From: Clostridia bacterium
Lineage (GTDB): Bacteria; Bacillota; Clostridia; Christensenellales; CAG-138
Length of the DNA: 35,805 nucleotides
Assembly (NCBI GenBank): GCA_016293975.1
Contig: JAEDCW010000014.1
Coordinates: 1-35,805 of the forward strand
Direction: 5' to 3'
Of this stretch, positions 1-7,639 are shown piece after piece. Each line of letters begins with the position of its first letter. Position 1 is the stretch's first letter. The notes under the pieces are model-generated. The model worked only from the letters and a program-made list of their open reading frames with translations, had not been told where the DNA came from and did not search any database. The position numbers and the translations under genes were made by a program.

Positions 1-1593
1 TCCGATGTTCCGCGCATAGTAAGCGAGCATCTTATCAAGGGCCGTATCGTTAAGGAGCTGCTCTACTCACACAGCATCGATGAAGAGAACAATATCCGTT
101 CGCTCGATGACGTTGGCTTCTACAGGAAGCAGAAGAGAATCGCACTCCGTAACTGCGGTGTTATCAACCCCGAAAACATCGACGAATACATTGCATTCGA
201 CGGTTACAAAGCTCTTGAGAAGTGCCTTACAGAGTACAAGGGCGATGAGGGCAGAGATGCTATTATCGACATGGTAATCAAGTCAGGCCTTCGTGGTCGT
301 GGCGGCGGCGGATTCCCCACCGGTTTGAAGTGGAAGTTTGCTAAGGCACCTAAGAGTGACATCAAGTACGTATGCTGTAATGCTGACGAGGGTGACCCCG
401 GTGCATTCATGGATAGGTCGGTTCTTGAAGGTGACCCGCACGCAGTATTGGAAGCAATGGCTATTGCAGGTTATTGCATCGGAGCACAGCAGGGTTATAT
501 CTACGTCCGTGCTGAGTATCCCATCGCAGTACATCGTCTGCGCATAGCGATTAAGCAGGCAAGAGAATATGGTCTGTTGGGCAATAACATTTTTGGTACA
601 GATTTCTCATTCGACATTGACCTGCGTCTCGGTTCCGGCGCATTCGTATGTGGTGAAGAAACTGCATTGTTGGCTTCAATCGAAGGTGGCCGCGGCGAAC
701 CCAGACCTCGTCCCCCGTTCCCGGCAGTAAAGGGTCTGTTCGGAAAGCCCACTCTGCTTAACAATGTTGAGACGTATGCAAACATCTGCCAGATCATCCT
801 GAATGGACCGGAATGGTTCGCATCAATGGGTACCGAGAAGAGCAAGGGTACAAAGGTATTCGCTCTTGGCGGAAAGATCACAAACACCGGTCTGGTTGAG
901 ATTCCAATGGGTACAACACTGCGCGAAGTCATATTCGACATCGGCGGCGGTATACCTAACGGTAAGAAGTTCAAAGCCGCTCAGACAGGTGGTCCTTCGG
1001 GCGGTTGTATTCCTGCAGAGCACCTTGACATCCCGATCGATTACGACAACCTCGTTGCAATCGGTTCTATGATGGGTTCAGGCGGTATGATCGTCATGGA
1101 CGAGGACAACTGCATGGTCAACATCGCTAAGTTCTTCCTTGAGTTCACAGTCGATGAATCTTGCGGTAAGTGCCCGCCGTGCCGTATCGGTACACGGAGG
1201 ATGCTTGAGATACTTGATAAGATAACAAGCGGCAAGGGAGAGCCCGAAGATCTCGAAAAGCTCGAAAAGCTTGCAAACAACATCAAGGCATCTGCACTTT
1301 GCGGGCTCGGACAGACTGCTCCGAACCCTGTACTGAGCACACTGCGTTACTTCCGCGACGAGTATGAAGCTCACATCTATGAGCATCGTTGCCCGGCCGG
1401 CGTTTGCAAGGCCCTGCTCCAGTACCACATTGATCCTGATAAGTGCAAGGGTTGCTCACTGTGCGCAAGGAATTGCCCCGTAAACGCAATTTCCGGCGAG
1501 GTAAAGAAGCCCTTCGTAATCGACAATGCTAAGTGTATCAAGTGCGGCGCATGTATGGAGAAGTGTAAGTTCGGTGCTATCGAGCGTAAATAA
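1..1593 (+). CDS. hydB: NADH-dependent [FeFe]-hydrogenase beta subunit, HydB/NuoF family (5' end outside window)
   Basis: The reading frame is open from base 1, so the start lies upstream; about 530 residues are visible. The product is the FMN- and NAD(H)-binding subunit of a soluble electron-bifurcating hydrogenase or a related NuoF-type complex. Visible in order are the tail of a thioredoxin-like domain (SDVPRIVSEHLIKG), the FMN/NADH glycine-rich loop RGRGGGGFPTGLKW, NADEGDPGAF, GSGAFVCGEETAL, the N3-type 4Fe-4S ligands ESCGKCPPCRIGTRRM with a fourth Cys in SALCGLGQ, and a C-terminal 2x[4Fe-4S] ferredoxin domain (CKGCSLCARNCP and CIKCGACMEKCK). The ferredoxin tail separates HydB/HndC from respiratory NuoF. 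The gene is followed by a terminator, so no hydrogenase catalytic subunit lies downstream in this transcript. A formate-dehydrogenase-linked homologue cannot be excluded. Confidence 0.92.
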   Translation, partial: SDVPRIVSEHLIKGRIVKELLYSHSIDEENNIRSLDDVGFYRKQKRIALRNCGVINPENIDEYIAFDGYKALEKCLTEYKGDEGRDAIIDMVIKSGLRGRGGGGFPTGLKWKFAKAPKSDIKYVCCNADEGDPGAFMDRSVLEGDPHAVLEAMAIAGYCIGAQQGYIYVRAEYPIAVHRLRIAIKQAREYGLLGNNIFGTDFSFDIDLRLGSGAFVCGEETALLASIEGGRGEPRPRPPFPAVKGLFGKPTLLNNVETYANICQIILNGPEWFASMGTEKSKGTKVFALGGKITNTGLVEIPMGTTLREVIFDIGGGIPNGKKFKAAQTGGPSGGCIPAEHLDIPIDYDNLVAIGSMMGSGGMIVMDEDNCMVNIAKFFLEFTVDESCGKCPPCRIGTRRMLEILDKITSGKGEPEDLEKLEKLANNIKASALCGLGQTAPNPVLSTLRYFRDEYEAHIYEHRCPAGVCKALLQYHIDPDKCKGCSLCARNCPVNAISGEVKKPFVIDNAKCIKCGACMEKCKFGAIERK

Positions 1594-1607
1594 TAAGTCA
1601 ATATATG

Positions 1608-1637
1608 AGCAGGTCTCCTAAGGGGATCTGCTTTTTT
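1608..1637 (+). terminator. Intrinsic terminator after hydB
   Basis: An 11-base stem (AGCAGGTCTCC, 1608-1618) pairs across a TAA loop with GGGGATCTGCT (1622-1632), using G-U pairs, and runs into six T residues. It lies 14 bases past the hydB stop. Confidence 0.85.
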
Positions 1638-1670
1638 GTACTCCAAAAGGTACTGCGAAACTGTTGTCGA

Positions 1671-1699
1671 TTGAATAACTAGGTTATTTTGTGTATACT
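1671..1699 (+). promoter_or_regulatory. Sigma-A promoter for parE-parC
   Basis: A TTGAAT -35 element (1671-1676), a 17-base spacer and a TATACT -10 element (1694-1699) place the transcript start near 1706. That is about 20 bases before the parE start, and a GAGAGG ribosome binding site lies in between (1717-1722). Confidence 0.7.
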
Positions 1700-1727
1700 A
1701 TTATAGATTTTAAGTTGAGAGGTAATA

Positions 1728-3704
1728 ATGTCCTACGATTATACAGCAAATGATATAAAGGTTATGGAGGGTCTCGAAGCCGTAAGAATGCGCCCGGGAA
1801 TGTACATAGGCAGTACAGGCTTAAAGGGGCTGCACCATATGCTTTGGGAGATAGTCGACAACGCAGTCGATGAAGCGACCAATGGTTTTGCAGACACCGT
1901 ATCAGTTACAATAAATAAGGATAACTCACTCACTGTTGACGACAACGGTAGGGGGATCCCTGTAGGAATACACGAAAAACTGGGCATTTCGGCAGTCGAG
2001 GTCGTTTTCACTAAACTTCACGCAGGCGGAAAATTCGGAAACGATAATTATACATATTCTGGCGGTTTACACGGAGTAGGTGCATCTGTTGTTAACGCTT
2101 TGTCGGAGTATCTTACAGTGGAGGTATTCACAAACGGCAGAGCATATGTACAAAACTACCATAGCTACGAAAACGAAGAGGGTAAGATTATTTCGGGAAC
2201 TCCTTGCGATTCGCTAAAAGAGGTGGGTCGCACGCGTAGAAAGGGTACGCGAATAACATTCCTTCCCGATGCAAGGGTTTTTGAGACCATAAGCGTGAAC
2301 TTTGAAACGGTTTCAAATCGTTTGCGTGAGCTTGCATATCTCAATAAGGGAGTAACATTCATACTTGACGACAAGAGGGATAAAATCGGATCAAAGCACA
2401 GGGAGTACGTCTATTCAGGCGGCATTTGTGACTTTGTGAAGGAGCTGAACGCAGACAAGTCACCGCTGTATCCCGAGCCCATTTATATTTCCGCTGTCCA
2501 TGAAGGAATTGATGTCGAAATTGCTTTGCAGCATAACAGCGGGTATACGGACAACCTTTTCTCATATGTGAATAATATACCGACGACAGAGGGCGGCACG
2601 CACGAGACCGGTTTTAAGTCAGGCTTAACCAAGGTAATGAATGATTACTGTCGGCGAATTGGTGCGTTAAAGCCTAAGGATGTTTCGTTGGCGGGCGAAG
2701 ACTTTAGAGAAGGCTTGACTGCGCTCTTGTCTTTGCGCATGCAGAATGTCCAGTTTGAAGGGCAGACCAAAACACATCTCGGTAACACTGAAGCAAGGAT
2801 CGCGGTGGAGAGCGTTGTCACGGAGTTTCTTACGAGGTTCCTTGAAGACCTAAAGAACGCTGATATCGGCAACATGATGGTGGACAAGGCCATGAAAGCC
2901 GCAAGAGCAAAAGAAGCGGCACGCAGAGCTAAGACTGTTGCAAGAGAGCAGTCTAAACTCGAAAATGCTCCGCTCGTAGGCAAACTTTCAAGCTGTACAG
3001 GCAGAAACAGCAATGAAAACGAGCTGTTTATTGTTGAGGGCGACTCTGCAGGCGGAAGTGCAAAACAGGGACGTGACAGACGTTTCCAGGCAATACTGCC
3101 GCTTAGAGGTAAGCCTTCAAATGTTGAGAAAAAGCGACTTGAACAGATATTACAGAACGAAGAGTATCGCTCGATTATAACTGCTATAGGTACGGGCATA
3201 GGTTCGGATTACACTGACTCAGGCAGAAGATTCGACAAGATAATAATACTTTCCGATGCTGACCAGGACGGTGCCCATATCCGCGCACTGCTTCTTACAT
3301 TCTTCTATAGATACATGAAGCAACTTATAATTGACGGTCATGTCTATATTGGGATGCCGCCGCTATTTAAGATACAACGTGGCAACGATATAAAATACGC
3401 ATACTCTGATTCAGATCTTGAAAAGCTCACAAAGGGGATAAAGAACTATACCCTTCAGCGGTATAAGGGACTTGGCGAGATGAATCCCGCTCAGCTTTGG
3501 GAAACGACAATGAATCCGGAGCACAGAACGCTTATTCGCGTGACCCTTGAAGATGCGGCGAATGTTGAGCGCCTTGTAACTATCCTTATGGGTGACGATG
3601 TTGCACCGAGAAGAGAGTACATATCTGAGTATGCGGACTTCAATAGAGTAGATACATTCGAGGAAAAGACGGGAACAGGTGGTAACGGAAATGGCGAAGA
3701 ATAA
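1728..3704 (+). CDS. parE: Type II topoisomerase ATPase subunit (ParE/GyrB family, probably topoisomerase IV ParE)
   Basis: 658 residues. This is the ATP-hydrolysing subunit of a type IIA topoisomerase, which closes the N-gate while ParC cuts DNA. The N-terminal GHKL ATPase shows EIVDNAVDEA (residues 41-50; Mg-binding Asn45), DNGRGIPV and the YSGGLHGVGASVVNALS lid region. The TOPRIM domain has EGDSAGGSAKQGRDR from residue 437 and the metal-binding DADQDGAH. GyrB and ParE share these features. The ParE call rests on the adjacent partner, which lacks a GyrA box, and on the pair forming a separate unit. The GAGAGG site 5 bases before the ATG supports this start. The end overlaps the partner gene by 14 bases, implying translational coupling. 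A second clostridial gyrase-like pair is the alternative. Confidence 0.88.
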   Translation: MSYDYTANDIKVMEGLEAVRMRPGMYIGSTGLKGLHHMLWEIVDNAVDEATNGFADTVSVTINKDNSLTVDDNGRGIPVGIHEKLGISAVEVVFTKLHAGGKFGNDNYTYSGGLHGVGASVVNALSEYLTVEVFTNGRAYVQNYHSYENEEGKIISGTPCDSLKEVGRTRRKGTRITFLPDARVFETISVNFETVSNRLRELAYLNKGVTFILDDKRDKIGSKHREYVYSGGICDFVKELNADKSPLYPEPIYISAVHEGIDVEIALQHNSGYTDNLFSYVNNIPTTEGGTHETGFKSGLTKVMNDYCRRIGALKPKDVSLAGEDFREGLTALLSLRMQNVQFEGQTKTHLGNTEARIAVESVVTEFLTRFLEDLKNADIGNMMVDKAMKAARAKEAARRAKTVAREQSKLENAPLVGKLSSCTGRNSNENELFIVEGDSAGGSAKQGRDRRFQAILPLRGKPSNVEKKRLEQILQNEEYRSIITAIGTGIGSDYTDSGRRFDKIIILSDADQDGAHIRALLLTFFYRYMKQLIIDGHVYIGMPPLFKIQRGNDIKYAYSDSDLEKLTKGIKNYTLQRYKGLGEMNPAQLWETTMNPEHRTLIRVTLEDAANVERLVTILMGDDVAPRREYISEYADFNRVDTFEEKTGTGGNGNGEE

Positions 3705-6099
3705 GACTATTCCGATGAATATTGAACAGAAAATACTTGTTCGCAGTATGGATGAGGTGATACACGCTTCCATGATTCCGTACTCCGAGCATGTAATACT
3801 GGAGCGCGCTTTGCCGCGAGTGGAGGACGGACTCAAGCCCGTTCAAAGGCGTATACTTTACACTATGCTTGAATTGGGCAACACACCTGACAAACCGTAC
3901 AGAAAGAGCGCAAGAATAGTCGGCGATTGCCTCGGTAAGTATCATCCGCACGGAGATTTGTCGGTTTATGACGCAATGGTCAGAATGGCTCAGCCATTTA
4001 ATATGTCAATGACGCTTGTCGACGGACACGGCAACTTCGGAAGTGTCGATGGAGACAGTGCCGCTGCCATGCGTTACACCGAAGCGAGAATGACGCCGCT
4101 TGCTATGGAATTGCTCAAGGATTTAGACAAGGATACGGTTCACTTCAGCCTAAATTTCGACGACTCGTTAAAAGAGCCCGACATACTTCCCGGAAGATTT
4201 CCCAATCTGTTGGTAAATGGTGCTTCAGGAATCGCTGTAGGACTTGCCACAAACATACCTCCTCACAATATAACCGAGGCCATAAACGCCGTCGTAGCGT
4301 ACATAGATAACCCCGATATTACTATCGATGAGCTTATGAAGCATATGCCGTGCCCGGATTTTCCCACGGGCGGTTACATATTGCAGTCCGATGCCATAGA
4401 GGTGGCTTATAAAACGGGACGAGGAAAGCTCGCCGTAAGAGGCAAGACGCATTTCGAGGAGTCCAAAAATGGAAGGAAACTGCTCGTTATTACAGAGTTG
4501 CCTTATCAAACAAATAAAGCAAAGCTCCTTACCGACATACTTGCCCTTAGCCAGAGCAAGAAGGCCCAGCTCAGTGGAATTTACGATATACGCGACGAGT
4601 CCGACAGGACCGGCATGAGAGCCGTTATCGAGATAAAGAAGGATGCGGATGAGGAAAGCATACTGAAATATCTGCTTAAGTACTCAGATCTGCAGACGAC
4701 TTTTGGTGTGAATATGGTAGCCATAGCGGAGGGAAAGCCTCAGCTTATGAACCTAAAACAAGTCGTATCTTACTATGTTGCGCATCAGAGAAACGTTACG
4801 CTTAACAGGACAAAGTACGACCTAGCCAACTGCAAGAAACGCGAGCATATACTAGCTGGCTTAATAATAGCTCTTCTCAATCTTGATGAGGTTATTGTGC
4901 TTATAAGAGCTTCAAGGACGCCTAAAATTGCGAAGACGGGCTTGATGGAGCGATTTGGTTTATCCGAGGTCCAGGCGCAAGCCATTTTGGATTTGCGTTT
5001 GCAGCGCCTTACAAACCTTGAGATACAAGCGATACGCAAGGAATATGAAGACCTACTTAAGGAGATTAAGAGGCTAGAATTGATTATAGAATCGCCTAAG
5101 AGGCTTATGACTCTCATAAGAACGGAATTGTGTGAGGTTCGAGACAAGTATCCTACGGAGAGAAGAACAGCAGTCATACACGATTCGGTAAAGGTCGAGA
5201 TACCGATGGAGAATGAGGCTATTCCTGATGAAGCAGTTGTCGTACTGTTACCCAACAACAGACTGCGTAGAATGCAACCCAAGGGAATAAATGTCGAAAC
5301 GCTTTCGACCGAGCGTCCGATTTATGTATTTGAAACTTTGACTGACAAGAAAATCAGACTGTTTTCTCAATCGGGAATGTGTTATTCGATAAACGTTTCC
5401 GACATACCCGAGACCAAACAGACCGCAAGGCCTACAGCGCTGAGCTCGTTGATACATTTCGACGATACCGAACGAATCGTGTTCGCTGCGTGTGGAGATC
5501 TGGATGGCGAGTACATGCTATGCACAAAAGACGGCAACTTAAAGTTTGTACAAGCCGATGACCTTCAGAGCAGGCAGAAGTCAATAAGCGTCATTAAGTT
5601 CAAAGAAAACGATGAACTTATAAGTGTCGAAAAGCGTCAGAATGACTCGGTCTTGGTGATTACCGCAAAGGGCATGAGCATAAGATTCCCTAGTGATACG
5701 ATACCGACGATGGGCAGAGCGAGTGTTGGCGTGAAAGCGATAAAGCTCGACGAAGGCGACTCGGTAGTATTCGCTTCTCAGATAGGCGACGATGGTGAGA
5801 TACTCTTCGTGTCTGATTGCGGCTACATGAAGCGTTGCTTTGTGTTTGATTACGATTTGCAAAACAGATACGGCAAGGGCGTAAAGACCTTTGATTTTAA
5901 GCGCAACGGCTCTAATGGGACGAAGCTCATCTGGGCAGGCCATATTACGGACCCGGTAAGTCTCATTGCGGTTCAGAAGCACGGTACGGAGACCGAATTC
6001 TCATCGGAGAATGTGCCTATTGAAGCTCGAAATGGCAAAGGCAGTCCGATTGTAATAACTGTACTGGACGACGTCATAGAAAGAATAATCAAAAAGTAA
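3691..6099 (+). CDS. parC: Type II topoisomerase DNA-cleaving subunit (ParC/GyrA family, probably topoisomerase IV ParC)
   Basis: 802 residues from the ATG at 3691. A GTG at 3679 is in frame, but AGGTGG (3677-3682) is well spaced for the ATG. The subunit cuts and rejoins both DNA strands through the tyrosine in AAAMRYTEARMTP (Tyr129). The winged-helix domain, tower and coiled-coil region precede a C-terminal beta-pinwheel of about 300 residues. At the first pinwheel blade, where GyrA carries QRRGGKG, I read NNRLRRMQPKGIN, so the GyrA box needed for negative supercoiling is absent. That favours a decatenating topoisomerase IV. The quinolone-determining region reads KYHPHGDLSVYD: the usual serine is Leu90, while the second acidic position (Asp94) is kept. 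The gene ends in its own terminator. Confidence 0.88.
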   Translation: MAKNKTIPMNIEQKILVRSMDEVIHASMIPYSEHVILERALPRVEDGLKPVQRRILYTMLELGNTPDKPYRKSARIVGDCLGKYHPHGDLSVYDAMVRMAQPFNMSMTLVDGHGNFGSVDGDSAAAMRYTEARMTPLAMELLKDLDKDTVHFSLNFDDSLKEPDILPGRFPNLLVNGASGIAVGLATNIPPHNITEAINAVVAYIDNPDITIDELMKHMPCPDFPTGGYILQSDAIEVAYKTGRGKLAVRGKTHFEESKNGRKLLVITELPYQTNKAKLLTDILALSQSKKAQLSGIYDIRDESDRTGMRAVIEIKKDADEESILKYLLKYSDLQTTFGVNMVAIAEGKPQLMNLKQVVSYYVAHQRNVTLNRTKYDLANCKKREHILAGLIIALLNLDEVIVLIRASRTPKIAKTGLMERFGLSEVQAQAILDLRLQRLTNLEIQAIRKEYEDLLKEIKRLELIIESPKRLMTLIRTELCEVRDKYPTERRTAVIHDSVKVEIPMENEAIPDEAVVVLLPNNRLRRMQPKGINVETLSTERPIYVFETLTDKKIRLFSQSGMCYSINVSDIPETKQTARPTALSSLIHFDDTERIVFAACGDLDGEYMLCTKDGNLKFVQADDLQSRQKSISVIKFKENDELISVEKRQNDSVLVITAKGMSIRFPSDTIPTMGRASVGVKAIKLDEGDSVVFASQIGDDGEILFVSDCGYMKRCFVFDYDLQNRYGKGVKTFDFKRNGSNGTKLIWAGHITDPVSLIAVQKHGTETEFSSENVPIEARNGKGSPIVITVLDDVIERIIKK

Positions 6100-6113
6100 A
6101 CCGATTATTTATG

Positions 6114-6138
6114 AAGGAACCTTGCGGGGTTCCTTTTT
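6114..6138 (+). terminator. Intrinsic terminator after parC
   Basis: A perfect 8-base stem AAGGAACC (6114-6121) / GGTTCCTT (6128-6135) with a 6-base loop ends in five T residues (6134-6138), 15 bases after the parC stop. Confidence 0.88.
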
Positions 6139-6195
6139 GTCATAGCTGCATGCATAGTGGAATATGTATATAACAAATATTACCAGAGGTACACT

Positions 6196-6810
6196 ATGCA
6201 AGAAGTTTATAACAATTCTGCTTATGTTGTCGGCGATGTGGTCTCGCCCCCTGTATTCAGTCACAGTATTTTCAGCGAGGAATTCTACAGATTGGTACTT
6301 AAAGTTCCGCGACTTAGCGGCATATCAGATTATATACCGATCACTGTCTCAGGCGAAACTCTTTCGGATCTTGGTGAATTGACACAAGGGGAGAGGCTGG
6401 CTGTGAGCGGACAGCTACGATCGTACAATAAGCCCGTAGATGGCACGAACAGGCTTGTAATCACTGTGTTCTCGAGAAACATAATCAAACTATCACTCGA
6501 GGCAGAATGTGATAATGAGATTATGCTGACGGGCTGTATCTGTAAACCGGTCATATATAGAAGGACACCGCTTTTCCGCGAGATAGGAGATATACTATTG
6601 GCTGTTAACAGGGCATATGGCAAATCCGATTACCTGCCGTGTATCACGTGGGGTAAGAATGCGCGCTGTGCTCAAACGTTAAATGTGGGCGATATAATCG
6701 AGATGACGGGAAGACTTCAAAGTAGAGAGTACACAAAGCGAGACAGCGACGGGAACTCCTATATAAGAACCGCCTACGAGGTATCAATTAGCGAGTTCAC
6801 GGTCATATAG
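6196..6810 (+). CDS. SSB-like protein with two OB folds
   Basis: 204 residues from the ATG at 6196, chosen because AGAGGT (6185-6190) sits 5 bases before it; an in-frame GTG at 6157 has no such site. The C-terminal half matches the bacterial single-stranded DNA-binding fold: LTGCICKPVIYRRTPL, then IGDILLAVNRAYGKSDYLPC, ITWGKNA, the GDIIEMTGRLQSREY strand and a closing YEVSISEF. The N-terminal half has a similar order of strands (VVGDVVSPPVFSHS, EEFYRLVLKV, GQLRSYNKP) and looks like a second, diverged OB domain. There is no acidic C-terminal tip of the DDDIPF type that recruits partners in canonical SSB. It therefore looks like an accessory single-strand-binding protein, distinct from the replicative Ssb. 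The exact role is unknown. Confidence 0.72.
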   Translation: MQEVYNNSAYVVGDVVSPPVFSHSIFSEEFYRLVLKVPRLSGISDYIPITVSGETLSDLGELTQGERLAVSGQLRSYNKPVDGTNRLVITVFSRNIIKLSLEAECDNEIMLTGCICKPVIYRRTPLFREIGDILLAVNRAYGKSDYLPCITWGKNARCAQTLNVGDIIEMTGRLQSREYTKRDSDGNSYIRTAYEVSISEFTVI

Positions 6811-6820
6811 CTAAAAAATA

Positions 6821-6849
6821 TGGACATTTCTACTGCAAAATGTTAGAAT
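6821..6849 (+). promoter_or_regulatory. Sigma-A promoter for the FAH-family gene and rqcH
   Basis: TGGACA (6821-6826), a 17-base spacer and TAGAAT (6844-6849) match the sigma-A consensus at 5 of 6 positions in each box. The promoter starts 11 bases after the preceding stop codon. Confidence 0.7.
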
Positions 6850-6880
6850 GCGCAGTAAAAGAGGGGGATGTCTATAATAT

Positions 6881-7639
6881 ATGCATTTTTGGAGAGCAAC
6901 AGACGGCAATAAGAATTTTTATTGTGTAGAACGTACCGGTGGTTTAGAGGAACTGAACGGCCTTCCCTACGACGAAGTAGTGGGTACCGGAGTGATTCAT
7001 CAATTTGATGATGTCAAGCTGCTTGCACCCTGTGAGCCGTCGAAAATCGTGGCAATAGGCAAAAACTATGCAGCTCACGCGGCAGAAATGAAAGAGGGAC
7101 AGCCTGAAGAACCGCTGATTTTTTTGAAGCCTAATACCAGCATAATAGGTGACGGTGAAGAAATTGTTTATCCTAAGCTCAGCAAGAGACTCGATTATGA
7201 GGGCGAGCTTGGGGTTATAATCGGAAAGAAGTGCAGGAATGTTTCGATCGAAGACGCATTTTCTGTGGTATTTGGTTATACCTGCCTAAATGACGTTACG
7301 GCGAGAGACATTCAAAAAGGCGATATGCAGTGGACTCGCGGCAAGGGGTTTGATACTTTTTGCCCTATAGGACCGTATATCGAGACCGAACTCGATGCAA
7401 ACCATGTCACCGTTACAACGAGGCTAAATGGCGAGATTAAACAGCAGGGTAACACTGAACTGATGATTCACCCCATTGCAAAGCTGATTTGGTACATAAC
7501 ACAGTGCATGACACTTCTTCCCGGCGATGTGATTGCAACAGGCACACCGGCAGGAGTAGGCTCAATGAATGTCGGCGACATTGTCGAAGTAGAAATAGAA
7601 GGATTGGCGACACTGAAGAACGTAATTGTTTCTGAATAA
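6881..7639 (+). CDS. Fumarylacetoacetate hydrolase (FAH) family protein
   Basis: 252 residues. The FAH fold covers metal-dependent hydrolases, decarboxylases and isomerases of oxo-acids, including acylpyruvases and oxaloacetate tautomerases or decarboxylases. The Mg2+-binding signature is present: the E-x-E pair in DYEGELGVIIGK and the Asp in CLNDVTARDIQ. FDTFCPIGPYI and LLPGDVIATGTPAGVG, typical of the C-terminal catalytic domain, are also present. The short N-terminal part (about 50 residues) matches the acylpyruvase/isomerase branch. A GAGGGGGA ribosome binding site lies rather far (12 bases) from the ATG. The stop overlaps the next gene's start by one base (TAATG). No catabolic pathway genes are nearby, so a housekeeping clean-up role is plausible, but the substrate cannot be read from sequence. 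Confidence 0.88.
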   Translation: MHFWRATDGNKNFYCVERTGGLEELNGLPYDEVVGTGVIHQFDDVKLLAPCEPSKIVAIGKNYAAHAAEMKEGQPEEPLIFLKPNTSIIGDGEEIVYPKLSKRLDYEGELGVIIGKKCRNVSIEDAFSVVFGYTCLNDVTARDIQKGDMQWTRGKGFDTFCPIGPYIETELDANHVTVTTRLNGEIKQQGNTELMIHPIAKLIWYITQCMTLLPGDVIATGTPAGVGSMNVGDIVEVEIEGLATLKNVIVSE

